From positions 5,802,394-5,866,393 of the forward strand of contig CP036432.1 in assembly GCA_007753675.1 (NCBI GenBank): a stretch of DNA of 64,000 bases, written 5' to 3'. Below the pieces are notes generated by a model, which saw nothing but the letters and a program-made list of their open reading frames with translations, searched no databases and was not told where the DNA came from. Positions 1 through 8,087 of the stretch are shown here, in pieces. The translations under genes were made by a program, and so were the position numbers. Each line of letters opens with the position of its first letter. Positions within the stretch are counted from its first letter, which is position 1. This stretch comes from Stieleria magnilauensis (GTDB lineage: Bacteria > Planctomycetota > Planctomycetia > Pirellulales > Pirellulaceae).

Positions 1-1
1 A

Positions 2-313
2 TTCTTCCTCGATCATCCCGAACACATCACGCTGACCGACCAGCAGCAAAAGAAGCTGAACACGATCAAGGAATCCTCGTTGCTGGCGACTTCCACCTCG
101 GAGCGCAAAATCGCTGAAGCCGAACAGGAACTGTGGGTACTGACCGCCGCTGACCAGCCAGATATCAGCAAGATCGAAGCCAAGGTAAAGGAAATCGCCA
201 GCCTGACCGTTAACAACCGCATCGAGTTCATCCGTGCCGTCGGAAACGCTGCCGATATTCTGACCGAGGATCAACGCCAAACACTTGTCGGGATTGCGAC
301 GGACAACAACTAG
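2..313 (+). CDS. LTxxQ (Spy/CpxP-like) periplasmic metal-stress protein, C-terminal part
   Basis: The gene enters from the left edge, so its start and any signal peptide are outside the window. About 103 residues are visible and end at TAG 311-313. Two LTxxQ-type motifs are readable: LTDQQQKKL near the beginning and LTEDQRQTL close to the end. The stretch between them is charged and probably helical. This pattern is that of the periplasmic heavy-metal sensor / zinc-resistance-associated / Spy-CpxP superfamily, small helical proteins that bind metals or act as chaperones under envelope stress. The metal-efflux setting fits. The assignment rests on the motif pair and composition; no catalytic residue exists to check. 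Confidence 0.65.
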   Translation, partial: FFLDHPEHITLTDQQQKKLNTIKESSLLATSTSERKIAEAEQELWVLTAADQPDISKIEAKVKEIASLTVNNRIEFIRAVGNAADILTEDQRQTLVGIATDNN

Positions 314-368
314 CGGCAACTGGCAATCTGCAATGCAAACTTTACGAGGCTTTCACTCGAGATACTCC

Positions 369-1059
369 ATGGCTATCGAACCGTCCGGTGACATCTTTGA
401 GCAATCCCTCCTTCGACTCAATCACGCGGCGGAGTTCGCAAACATCGAGAGCGAGTCTCTTGAACGGTTGCGACACCCCAAGTCGATCCTGCAAGTTTCC
501 ATTCCCATCCGGATGGACGACGGATCACTACGAGTGTTTGAAGGTTACCGCGTTCGACACGATGATACGCGCGGCCCAACCAAGGGTGGCATTCGGTTCC
601 ATCCGGATATTCATCTGGGCGAAGTTAAAGCACTCGCGTTCTGGATGTCGTGCAAATGTGCGGTCGCAGGCATCCCGTTCGGCGGCGGAAAGGGTGATTG
701 CACCGGTGATCGTCGAGGTTGCCAACGGGCCGACATCGACGGATGCCGATGTGATTCTGAATGCCAAGCAGACACTGGTGGTGCCGGACATCCTGGCAAA
801 CGCGGGTGGCGTGACGGTCAGCTATTTTGAATGGACACAGAACCGAGCCGGTTACTGCTGGACCGTTGATGAGGTTCACGAGCGTCTGCATCAGATCATG
901 ACGCGTGAGTTCAACACCATCTATGAGCTGATGACAACGAATCAAATCGACATGCGAACTTCGGCGTACACGCACGCGTTCAATCGCATTGGCAATGCGA
1001 TTGAAGCGCAAGGCACGGAGCGTTTCTTTTCGTCTGAGCATGCGGTGCAAGGCCGTTAA
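369..1059 (+). pseudogene. Glutamate dehydrogenase remnant with internal deletion and frame change
   Basis: The N-terminal part starts at ATG 369 and reads well as a Glu/Leu/Phe/Val dehydrogenase, including PTKGGIRFHP, GEVKALAFWMSCKCA and the glycine-rich GIPFGGGKG (about residue 108). Just after this, near 690-700, the frame changes. The downstream frame gives the C-terminal part: APVIVEVANGPT, VVPDILANAGGVTVSYFEW, and a normal-looking end at TAA 1059. In full-length enzymes of roughly 410 residues these two blocks are separated by about 190 residues, which include most of the NAD(P)-binding Rossmann domain. That segment is missing here. The gene is therefore dead: a deletion of roughly 570-600 bp plus a frame shift. 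Direction and family are secure; the exact deletion point is not. Confidence 0.88.
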
Positions 1060-1383
1060 CGGCCTGCGAACTCACTTGCGATACAGCCGGGGACGCCGGC
1101 AAGCAGCCAAGTTTTCAAGTGATCATATTGACCGCTCCCTGGATCATGAACGTATGAAGACACTAAGCGTTTGATCCAGATTGGTCAAACGAGACGGCCA
1201 ATCAATCGGCATGACCAGCAGGCTCGCCCTATGTTTCGGCGAATCCGTGATCTCAGCGTGAAGGAACCATGTGAAACACGCATCCAAATGGATGAAAGCG
1301 TGGCACTTGCATTGCAGACCGCCACGCTTGTTTACGCACTGGCCCGAACGGGCCTTCACGTTCCTTTCAAAAGGCGATTTCAA
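1060..1383 (+). other. Intergenic leader region with a short hairpin
   Basis: No convincing gene is seen between the dehydrogenase remnant and the Gly/His-rich gene. At 1341-1354 a small hairpin (GGCCC, GAAC loop, GGGCC) lies about 30 bases before the start codon, followed by a ribosome-binding-like AAAGGCGA. It could be a leader structure controlling the downstream gene; that is inference. Confidence 0.35.
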
Positions 1384-1788
1384 ATGAAGAACGCATCAAA
1401 ACTGAAGATAATGGCTGGCTTAGTTGTAGTAGCCGCAGCGATTTCATGGTCCTCACCCGCAATGGCTAGTGGCGGTCATGGGGGTGGAGGTCATGCAAGT
1501 GGCAGTCATGTGGGAAGTGGACATGGCTACGGAGGCCACGGCAGTTTCAGCCATGGCGGATACGGACACGGGGGTTACGGCCATGGATACAGGGGCTACG
1601 GGCACGGAGCCAGCTACTACGGAACCGGGCTTGGCTATGGAGTGGGTTACAGTGGCATTGGCTACGGCGGCTTTGGCTATGGCAGCTACTATCCCAGCTA
1701 CACCCCAACCTATTCCAGCTACCGACCGGCGCTCGTTACCCCTCGCCGAGTACTGCATCGTCGCGTACGGTCGGGGTGCGGTTACTGA
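1384..1788 (+). CDS. Secreted Gly/His/Tyr-rich protein
   Basis: A 134-residue protein. The start at ATG 1384 is chosen because it opens a clear signal peptide (Lys-rich start, hydrophobic core LVVVAAAIS, then SPAMA before the mature part). The mature protein is low-complexity: many GGHG, GYGHG and SYY units, ending in an Arg-rich tail (RRVLHRRVRSGCGY). His and Tyr richness suggests metal binding or a surface/structural role; no domain is recognised. A similar but not identical protein is encoded at 48151-48516. A strong hairpin follows at 1824-1848. The function is unknown. Confidence 0.7.
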   Translation: MKNASKLKIMAGLVVVAAAISWSSPAMASGGHGGGGHASGSHVGSGHGYGGHGSFSHGGYGHGGYGHGYRGYGHGASYYGTGLGYGVGYSGIGYGGFGYGSYYPSYTPTYSSYRPALVTPRRVLHRRVRSGCGY

Positions 1789-1823
1789 TCCGTGGCCTGT
1801 AGGGAGGTTATCCAAGTCTGGTT

Positions 1824-1848
1824 GCCCCATCGCACTCCGCGATGGGGC
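1824..1848 (+). terminator. Hairpin, probable transcription terminator
   Basis: A perfect 10-bp stem (GCCCCATCGC / GCGATGGGGC) with a 5-base loop lies 36 bases after the stop codon of the Gly/His-rich gene. No clean T-tract follows (CTGCTTCG), so it may be a Rho-independent terminator of weak type or an RNA-stabilising 3' hairpin. Confidence 0.55.
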
Positions 1849-1967
1849 TGCTTCGTCCAAGATGTTGCTGGACTCTGCATCGGATTTGCCACTTGAATCG
1901 CGGCATCCGATCTGCTTGCCAGTCTTCGTCGATGGCGACAATAAATCGGTTCCGCACGCCAGTCTCA

Positions 1968-2186
1968 CTAACGCGGTTTCGATGACACTGGATGTGGTTG
2001 AAAAGCGTCCAGGTGTATTGGCGAGCTTGGTTCAATCGGCATCAGCTCGCCGCGCACGATGGCGACCTCGCGTGGTGCGTCGATTGCCAATGACACTCGA
2101 CCGCCAGATGTCCGGTGTATCGTGATCGTTGTGTTCGTTCCGGGCAAGCAAATCGACTCGCCCATTTTGCGTGACAGAATTAGCAT
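1968..2186 (-). CDS. csrA: CsrA-type RNA-binding translational regulator
   Basis: A 72-residue protein starting MLILSRKMGESICL, matching the CsrA N-terminus. The second conserved block IDAPREVAIVRGEL matches the canonical APKEVAVHREE region, with the RNA-contacting Arg retained. CsrA dimers bind GGA motifs in mRNA leaders and control translation and stability. About 15 residues of Pro/Ser-rich tail extend beyond the usual core. The gene lies 53 bases downstream of a zinc-ribbon/pseudo-receiver gene in the same direction, so the two may be cotranscribed. A second CsrA domain, fused to a receiver, is found at 46784-47395. Confidence 0.9.
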   Translation of the reverse strand: MLILSRKMGESICLPGTNTTITIHRTSGGRVSLAIDAPREVAIVRGELMPIEPSSPIHLDAFQPHPVSSKPR

Positions 2187-2239
2187 GAAATCGGTCCTTC
2201 GATAATTGGCTTGTTTGTGTTGTTTGGGCGACGCCGTTT

Positions 2240-2962
2240 TTAGGCAACGCTTCGGTATTTTGATTCATTTTGAAAAGGCGACTCGGTACCAAGCACCTGA
2301 CGAATCCGAGCCGAAAGACGAAACAGGTCACCGCCGTACTCAATTAACTCTTCGATGCCCAAGAAGTCGGCCATGGCATAGTCGTGGACGGCAACCTCAG
2401 CACCGTACAAAACAACCCGGGTATCGCAATCGAGCATCGCCAACTTCGGAGCCAATTGCCGTGCCTTTTGGCACGGAAGGGCAAGCTGCGCCACGACGAG
2501 CTTGGGGCGATACTTTTCGCACGCCTTCAGTGCATCCGTAGCCGACAAGGCTCTGACGACGCGATAGCCAGCTTCGATCAGATCACCGGCCAATCGAGCG
2601 TAAACCTCGTCGCGTGGTTCGACGATGAATGCGATGGGACGGGGCGTTGATCGGCGACTTTGATGCGGTTTGGGCAGATTCTCCTGTTTGCGAGATGGCC
2701 GTGTTGGTGTCGAGCGAATGGGCGATTCTTGTTTCGAGGTCTTTCGATCAGCGGTTGTTGATCTCGCAAGCTTCTCGCCATTCATTTGTTCCGTCACGAC
2801 AAAGGTGCCGTGGCAGTGCCCGCACGCAACTTCTTCGCCAACGAGTTTCGGGCGAACCTTCGCGGGGCGTCCGCATACCGGGCAGCCAATTAGGAGTGGC
2901 TCGGTGGCACCGCGTTGATAGCTTGCTGTTGCGATGGGCGCATATCGTTCTTGCATGATCAT
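2240..2962 (-). CDS. Zinc-ribbon protein with degenerate receiver domain
   Basis: A 240-residue protein. Residues about 28-55 carry two CxxC pairs (CPVCG and CGHCHG), a zinc ribbon. A basic, Ser/Pro-rich linker follows. The last 120 or so residues have the pattern of a CheY-like receiver (IAFIVEPRDEVYARLAGDLIEAGY, later KLVVAQLALP and RVVLYG). The position where the phosphorylated Asp should stand is Gln in VVAQLALP, so phosphorylation is unlikely. It may act by binding a partner instead. The csrA gene follows in the same direction. Start could be 2962 or the second Met at 2956. Confidence 0.7.
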   Translation of the reverse strand: MIMQERYAPIATASYQRGATEPLLIGCPVCGRPAKVRPKLVGEEVACGHCHGTFVVTEQMNGEKLARSTTADRKTSKQESPIRSTPTRPSRKQENLPKPHQSRRSTPRPIAFIVEPRDEVYARLAGDLIEAGYRVVRALSATDALKACEKYRPKLVVAQLALPCQKARQLAPKLAMLDCDTRVVLYGAEVAVHDYAMADFLGIEELIEYGGDLFRLSARIRQVLGTESPFQNESKYRSVA

Positions 2963-3034
2963 CTTGAAATCACTTTCCGTTTGAGAATGTCGTTTGGTTT
3001 GTTGCAGTGGAGCGAACGTCGGAAATGACGTGCA

Positions 3035-3427
3035 CTACAAACGAAAACGACACAGGGCAACGCAAAGCGGCGCACCCGCCAGCACCGCGGGAGAAGCCTG
3101 CGGGACCGCGCGGGAAAGTGAACTGCCTGTCCAGTGCGAAGCAAAGACTCGCTCGCTCGCGAAAATCGGCGATGGAACTTCGGATTGTGGCTCAAGCCCC
3201 TGATCAGGCGATGATTGCTGACATCTACAAGGGCATGACTGGCAAGGTGCCGAGGAATCAGTTCCGCAGCAGCATTCCGGTGCAGACTCTGCTGAAGTAA
3301 CGGACGAACCGACTTTCGACGGGCAATGCTCGCATTTGCAAGTGGAAGGCTGCGGTGCCCCGGCCGAGAACACGACGACGGCGATGAGGGCAGCAAGTTT
3401 CATTAGGCCAAAAAGCATTGGGTTCAT
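3035..3427 (-). CDS. Small secreted Cys-rich protein (LC-x-x-LC tail family)
   Basis: A 130-residue protein with a hydrophobic N-terminus typical of a signal peptide (LMKLAALIAVVVFSAGA). The mature part is Cys-rich: CKCEHC, ECCCG and CQSCPCRC. The C-terminus ends PLCVALCRFRL. The same type of ending is present in the proteins at 47498-47992 (KLCARLCRFLI) and 62945-63460 (HCASLCTWLI), so these form a small family in the window. Cys clusters next to metal-resistance genes suggest copper or zinc binding. It is transcribed divergently from the redox gene at 3644. No described family is recognised. Confidence 0.6.
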   Translation of the reverse strand: MNPMLFGLMKLAALIAVVVFSAGAPQPSTCKCEHCPSKVGSSVTSAESAPECCCGTDSSAPCQSCPCRCQQSSPDQGLEPQSEVPSPIFASERVFASHWTGSSLSRAVPQASPAVLAGAPLCVALCRFRL

Positions 3428-3643
3428 GGGATCGTCCGTGATCGCGACTCATTCAACGCCCTGTTCTGGGCCAGTGTTGCGAGATTTGATGCACAAGAGG
3501 ATGGAATCCTTCGCGGCAAATCAAAAATTTTCTAAACAAATTCGGAAGTGATTTGCAGCCGTTCAGGTTTGTTCGTGAAGAAACGGAAGGACTGCCGCAT
3601 CCAAAGCGGTATTGACATCACACGAAATGAGAGAGTTCGCTCG

Positions 3644-5677
3644 ATGCAAAGCCGTATTGCCGTTTTTCTTTTGCCGGTCGCCACAATGATGGTGGTTGGG
3701 TTGGCCGCGTCCGGAATCGCGTACGCCCAGATTTCGCCAGAAGAACACGCCAGCCACCATCCCGAAGAAGCTGCAAAAACGTTTGGCGAGTCAGGAATGG
3801 GTGGCATGGGCGGCAAGGAAATGGGTGGCCCGCCCGAAGGAACTGGGCCGGGAATGCTGGGCGGAAAAGGCGGTGGCATGGGAGGAATGATGGGAGGTGG
3901 CGAAGGCGGCGTCGGGATGATGGGTGGCGGCGGAATGGGTGGCATGATGGAAAAAATGGGTGCGCCCAAACCGAAAGACCTGTATCCATCGTTGATGGAA
4001 TTGCCCGATTTGCCGATGGAGCGACGTGGCGAGTTGGAGCACGAGGCGCACCAGCGAATGATCGCGGGGACCCGGGTCTTGAGCGAAGGCTTTGACGAGC
4101 TTTCCATTTCAGCGGGCAGCGATGATTTCGTAGCCATGCAGGCTGCAACCGCCAAGATTCGCGAAGGACTCGGTGATTTTGAAAGTGGTTTAGCAGCCCA
4201 TCGCGCACTTCGCGAAGGCAAAGCACCACGCAGTGTCGCCCTTCAGTGGTTCAAAAACGAAATGAACCTGAGTGACGGTACTCCAGTGGCAGCGTCGAAC
4301 GCTTGGCTATGGGGCATGACACCGTTTCACACGATCGTGATGGTGATCCTGGTACTGTTCGCGGTAACCATGATCTGGATGTACTTCTTCAAAATGCGCC
4401 GCGCCGCTTCGCTGCTGGAACGACTAGCGTCGAGTGAAGGAGGTGGGAGTACGGGAGTAGGGGCGTCAGCGAGTGGAGGAGCAAAGCTGGGAGTTGGGAG
4501 GGGGGGAGGTGGGAGCAATACAACAACGACTCCCAACTCCCCTTCTTCAACCGACTGTTGCGACACCGATGATGGATGCGTTACCGAACAAGACGTCAAG
4601 GGCGTCAGTCACAACGGGTTGCTCGCCGTTGGCAAGAAGAAACTCTGTAAGTTGCGGGTTGCCAAGATCATTCAAGAAACAGAAGACGTGAAGACGTTTC
4701 GCTTTGTCGCCTGCCATGGGGGCGGCATTCCGTTCAGCTACCTGCCGGGTCAATTTCTGACGTTGACATTGCCGGTTGCCGAGACACCGATCAAACGCAG
4801 CTACACAATTTCATCTTCGCCGACCCAGGGCTACTTCTGCGAGGTCACTGTCAAACGTGAAGATAAAGGCGCGGGGTCTCGTTACCTGCATGACCAAGTG
4901 AAAGTCGGCGACACGTTGGAAGTCAAAGCCCCGAGTGGCAAGTTCGTCTTCTCGGGGAAGGAATCCGACGACATCGTATTGATCTCCGGTGGCGTCGGAA
5001 TCACACCGATGATGAGCATCGCGAGAGCGCTCACGGACATGGCGTGGCCCGGCGAGATTCATTTTATCGCCGCGTGCCGCGATCCTGCACACTTCATCTT
5101 TGAATCGGAACTCAAACGACTTCAAGAGCAATTTGACAACCTGCACGTCCACGTCGCGATGAGTCGGATCAAGGAAGATCTTAACGGCTATACGAGCGGT
5201 CGCCTAAATAAAGAATTGCTGGCCGAGTGGGTGCCGAAAATCGCGTCAAAACGCATTCACATCTGTGGTGCTCCGGCCATGATGGAAGCCACCAAAGCGA
5301 TGCTCGCGGAACTGGAAGTGCCAGCCGAGAGCATTCACACCGAAAACTTTGGTTCCACACAGAAGCCGAAGGCGAAGGTTGCAGAGAAACAAGAGGCTCG
5401 CCAAGAGAAAGCGACGGGAGCGAAGGTCACGTTCGCGACATCCAACAAGTCCACTTCGTTGCCTCCGGACGAAACGATTCTCGAAGCGTCCGAACGGATT
5501 GGAGTCGATATTGATTACTCATGCCGAGTCGGCACCTGTGGCGAATGCCGGGTGAAGCTGCTTTCGGGCAACGTGTCAATGGAGGTCGACGACGGTCTGG
5601 ATCCGGACGAGAAAGAAGCGGGAATGATCCTGGCTTGTCAGTCGAAGTCGACAGAGGATGTGAGCGTGGAGGCGTAA
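3644..5677 (+). CDS. Membrane-anchored FNR-like flavoprotein fused to [2Fe-2S] ferredoxin
   Basis: A 677-residue fusion. The start at ATG 3644 opens a signal peptide ending near AYA; an upstream in-frame ATG at 3548 lacks this logic. Order: signal peptide (1-28); a Met/Gly-rich stretch (about 45-105, many GGM units); a helical periplasmic-type segment; one membrane helix (about 224-246); a low-complexity linker; an FAD domain (KRSYTISSSP); an NAD domain (ISGGVGITPMM, HICGAPAMM); and a plant-type ferredoxin (CRVGTCGEC with a later LACQS cysteine). It probably takes electrons from NAD(P)H in the cytoplasm and passes them through the membrane. The adjacent b-type cytochrome starts 3 bases downstream. 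The Met-rich part suggests copper contact. The linker is encoded by a dispersed hairpin repeat. The substrate is unknown. Confidence 0.85.
   Translation: MQSRIAVFLLPVATMMVVGLAASGIAYAQISPEEHASHHPEEAAKTFGESGMGGMGGKEMGGPPEGTGPGMLGGKGGGMGGMMGGGEGGVGMMGGGGMGGMMEKMGAPKPKDLYPSLMELPDLPMERRGELEHEAHQRMIAGTRVLSEGFDELSISAGSDDFVAMQAATAKIREGLGDFESGLAAHRALREGKAPRSVALQWFKNEMNLSDGTPVAASNAWLWGMTPFHTIVMVILVLFAVTMIWMYFFKMRRAASLLERLASSEGGGSTGVGASASGGAKLGVGRGGGGSNTTTTPNSPSSTDCCDTDDGCVTEQDVKGVSHNGLLAVGKKKLCKLRVAKIIQETEDVKTFRFVACHGGGIPFSYLPGQFLTLTLPVAETPIKRSYTISSSPTQGYFCEVTVKREDKGAGSRYLHDQVKVGDTLEVKAPSGKFVFSGKESDDIVLISGGVGITPMMSIARALTDMAWPGEIHFIAACRDPAHFIFESELKRLQEQFDNLHVHVAMSRIKEDLNGYTSGRLNKELLAEWVPKIASKRIHICGAPAMMEATKAMLAELEVPAESIHTENFGSTQKPKAKVAEKQEARQEKATGAKVTFATSNKSTSLPPDETILEASERIGVDIDYSCRVGTCGECRVKLLSGNVSMEVDDGLDPDEKEAGMILACQSKSTEDVSVEA
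4435..4549. repeat. Purine-rich hairpin repeat inside a coding sequence
   Basis: Purine-rich units (GGTGGGAGTACGGGAG and related) are followed by a perfect 12-bp inverted repeat: GGGAGTTGGGAG at 4489-4500 and CTCCCAACTCCC at 4530-4541. The same motif recurs in non-coding gaps at 22189-22239, 27244-27345 and 61119-61167. Here it is read in frame as the Gly/Ser/Thr-rich linker of the FNR fusion. Confidence 0.75.
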
Positions 5678-5680
5678 GCA

Positions 5681-6460
5681 ATGAAAGAACGCGAAACGAT
5701 AGTCGTCACCGGCCTCGTCTTCCTCATGCTGCTCGCATGGCTTGGCTTTCCGCTACATCATTCTCATCGCTTCGCAGGCAGTTTTTGGGGAGGCGTTCTT
5801 GGCGTCACCGGGGCGCTGCTGATGCTGGTGCCCCTGGCTTACCTGGTCGTCAAACGCAACAAGCAGTTGAAGCAGGCCGTCACCAAACACGTTTCGATGC
5901 GAACGCTGCTCGCGTGGCATATCTATGCGGGCGTGTTGGGGCCGATTCTGGTCATCCTGCACAGTGGCCACAAATACAACAGTGCGCTGGGGATCACGCT
6001 GACGGCGATGACATTGCTGGTTGTTGTCAGTGGTTTCATTGGGCGATATCTGATGTCGGGATTCGCTACGGAGATCAAAGCCAAAAAGGCGATGCTCTCG
6101 GAATTGCAAACCGCCTACGACCAAGCGGTCGTGGAGGTTGGTTCTCATCCGGCGTCCGCAGAGAACTTGCGACCATTCTCAGGATTCTTCAGCCGTCTGA
6201 CTGCTGGATTTTTCTTGTCGGAAGCGAGCGATACGGCGATCACGCAAGGCCAAAGCACGTTGGGCCGAAAAACGATCACACTCGTTCGCCTTGCCGAATC
6301 CATCGCGGATGTCGAATACGCGATCGCCACTCACCAAGATTTCAAACTCTGGTTCGGCAAGTGGCTGAAGTTTCACATCGTGATTTCGTTCGTTCTCTAT
6401 GCCCTGATGTTTGTGCATGTGTACTACGCCGTCTACTTCGGTTTGCGGTGGTTTGAATAA
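5681..6460 (+). CDS. Membrane b-type cytochrome-like protein of the redox operon
   Basis: A 259-residue protein with about four or five hydrophobic segments. Paired histidines in two helices (HIYAGVLGPILVILHSGH, and FHIVISFVLYALMFVHVYY) are spaced about 14 residues apart, as in diheme b-type cytochromes and ferric-reductase-like domains. A soluble loop of about 90 residues separates the two halves. It starts 3 bases after the FNR fusion and is surely cotranscribed with it. A role in carrying electrons from the flavoprotein across the membrane to the heptaheme cytochrome is likely but inferred. No closer family name can be given. Confidence 0.75.
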   Translation: MKERETIVVTGLVFLMLLAWLGFPLHHSHRFAGSFWGGVLGVTGALLMLVPLAYLVVKRNKQLKQAVTKHVSMRTLLAWHIYAGVLGPILVILHSGHKYNSALGITLTAMTLLVVVSGFIGRYLMSGFATEIKAKKAMLSELQTAYDQAVVEVGSHPASAENLRPFSGFFSRLTAGFFLSEASDTAITQGQSTLGRKTITLVRLAESIADVEYAIATHQDFKLWFGKWLKFHIVISFVLYALMFVHVYYAVYFGLRWFE

Positions 6461-6477
6461 GACTCGATCTCTATGAA

Positions 6478-8087
6478 ACTGCACTTTAGGCGAAAAGTTA
6501 TCGCAGACCGATTGATATTGCCACGAAAAAGGCCCTCAGAGAAAATGGAGGTTACCACACCAATCCACATCTCAAAGGGCCAAGGATGGCTAAGCGTAAA
6601 CGCTCCGGCAGACCACCGCAAGCTCAACATTCTCGCAAATCCACGCCTTCCCAGCACGACAAGCGGCGAAGGCTTGACACACCGAATCCGAGTCGCAGAC
6701 GAACCAAAACGGCAAGCATTCCGCTCAGCGGGACGATCGCAACTTTGGTCGCTTCGATGAGTGACTTGCTTGACAAACGAATCGGCTTTCGGTTGCCGAT
6801 CGTTATCGCCGGGGCGATGCTCGCCGGTGGTCGCCGCACTGCCGCCAGTTGGTTTCGCTGCGGCGGCGTTAACGATGATTGGGACCGGTTCTACGAGATG
6901 CTTCAATCGATCGGGAGAAACACTGTCTCGTTGATGCTGCCGTTGGTTATGTTCATCTTCAAGAAGTTCGATCCCGGCGAGAACGGTCACTGGACGTTTG
7001 CCATCGATGATTCGCCCACCAAGCGATTTGGGCCGTACGTTGAAGCGGCTAACATTCACCACAATCCGACACCCGGCCCTGGCGACGGAGATTGGCTTTA
7101 TGGTCATAACTGGGTTTGCTTGGCAATGGTCCTGAGCCATCCGCTGTTCGGAGTCATGGCGTTGCCGTTGCTCTCGCGACTGTACGTTCGGCAGGTTGAC
7201 ATCAACAAGCTGAAACAACGATATGACTGGGACTTTCGTACCAAACACCAACTCGCCATGGAGTTGCTTCGGCAAGTCTTTGGCACGCTTCGTGCGCTCG
7301 GCAGCAAAGCGAGATTCATTGTTGTGTTCGATGGCGCGTATGCGGCCAGGGACCTTGTGCGCCCGTTGATCGCTGAAGGTGCCACAGTAGTCACACGGCT
7401 TCGTCGCGATGCGAAGCTGTTCGATCTGCCGGCGAACAAACCGGGGCAGCGCGGTAGGCCTCGCAAGTATGGCAAGAATCGAATCAGCTTGGCCAAGCGA
7501 GCTGGACGCCGAGATGGCTGGAAAGCGATTACCTACTGTTGTCGAGGCGTACAGACGGAGGGACGTTACAAAACGTTCGTCGCGACCAGCAAGGTCGTGG
7601 GCGGTCAGGTTCGAGTCGTTTTGTTGGAGCATGCCAGTGGGAATTGGGCAGCGTACATCAGCACCGATCCGACGATGAGCGTGGAGGCAATCTTGCAAAC
7701 GGTCTCTGACCGTTGGTCGATCGAAGAGCACTTTCACGACGTGAAGGAGATTTGGGGTGCCGGCGAGCAGCAGGTCCGAAACGTTTGGTCTAGCATTGCC
7801 TGCTGGAACTTGTGCGGGTGGATGTACAGCCTGGTTGAATTGGAGTGTTGGGACCTGTCGGCCGAACAGCTGGTTGATCGCAGTGACCGACCGTGGGACA
7901 ATCCATCGCGTCGTCCCTCACACACAGATCGCCGTCGCCGAATCACCCGTGAAATGCTGCGTTCTGAATTTTTGAACGATCTGCATCTGGCTCCTGACGA
8001 AACAAAAATTCGCGACCGATTCGAACGCTTGCTCGCGTTTGCGGCGTGACGATCGACGACGCTACAGTCAATCACCTAAAGTGCAGT
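6478..8087 (+). mobile_element. IS element (IS4/IS701-like superfamily) with 5-bp target duplication
   Basis: A 1610-bp element bounded by 16-bp inverted repeats, ACTGCACTTTAGGCGA at 6478-6493 and the complement of ACTGCACTTTAGGTGA at 8072-8087 (one mismatch). A 5-bp direct repeat ATGAA flanks it (6473-6477 and 8088-8092). It carries one transposase gene. The right-hand ATGAA is the start of the heptaheme cytochrome gene, so the element inserted between the operon's second gene and the coding sequence of the third, exactly at the start codon. Confidence 0.92.
6586..8049 (+). CDS. DDE transposase (IS701/DDE_5-like)
   Basis: A 487-residue transposase. The catalytic triad is readable as FAIDDSPTKR, VVFDGAYAAR and WSIEEHFHDVKEIWG. 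The N-terminus is basic (MAKRKRSGRPPQ). The sequence context around the first Asp (HHNPTPGPG, YGHNWV) matches DDE_5-type transposases common in planctomycetes, but the exact IS family name is uncertain; the 5-bp target duplication does not settle it. The frame appears intact, so the element may still be active. It starts after AAAGGGCCAAGG. Confidence 0.88.
   Translation: MAKRKRSGRPPQAQHSRKSTPSQHDKRRRLDTPNPSRRRTKTASIPLSGTIATLVASMSDLLDKRIGFRLPIVIAGAMLAGGRRTAASWFRCGGVNDDWDRFYEMLQSIGRNTVSLMLPLVMFIFKKFDPGENGHWTFAIDDSPTKRFGPYVEAANIHHNPTPGPGDGDWLYGHNWVCLAMVLSHPLFGVMALPLLSRLYVRQVDINKLKQRYDWDFRTKHQLAMELLRQVFGTLRALGSKARFIVVFDGAYAARDLVRPLIAEGATVVTRLRRDAKLFDLPANKPGQRGRPRKYGKNRISLAKRAGRRDGWKAITYCCRGVQTEGRYKTFVATSKVVGGQVRVVLLEHASGNWAAYISTDPTMSVEAILQTVSDRWSIEEHFHDVKEIWGAGEQQVRNVWSSIACWNLCGWMYSLVELECWDLSAEQLVDRSDRPWDNPSRRPSHTDRRRRITREMLRSEFLNDLHLAPDETKIRDRFERLLAFAA

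Noticed and set aside
5521-6456. Plus-strand frame of 311 codons overlapping the FNR and membrane genes
   Set aside because: It overlaps two well-supported genes in another frame and is Arg/Ser-rich with no domain.
6433-7737. Minus-strand frame of 434 codons opposite the IS transposase
   Set aside because: It lies antisense to a clear transposase, contains no recognisable domain and has low-quality Arg/Pro-rich composition. A shadow frame.
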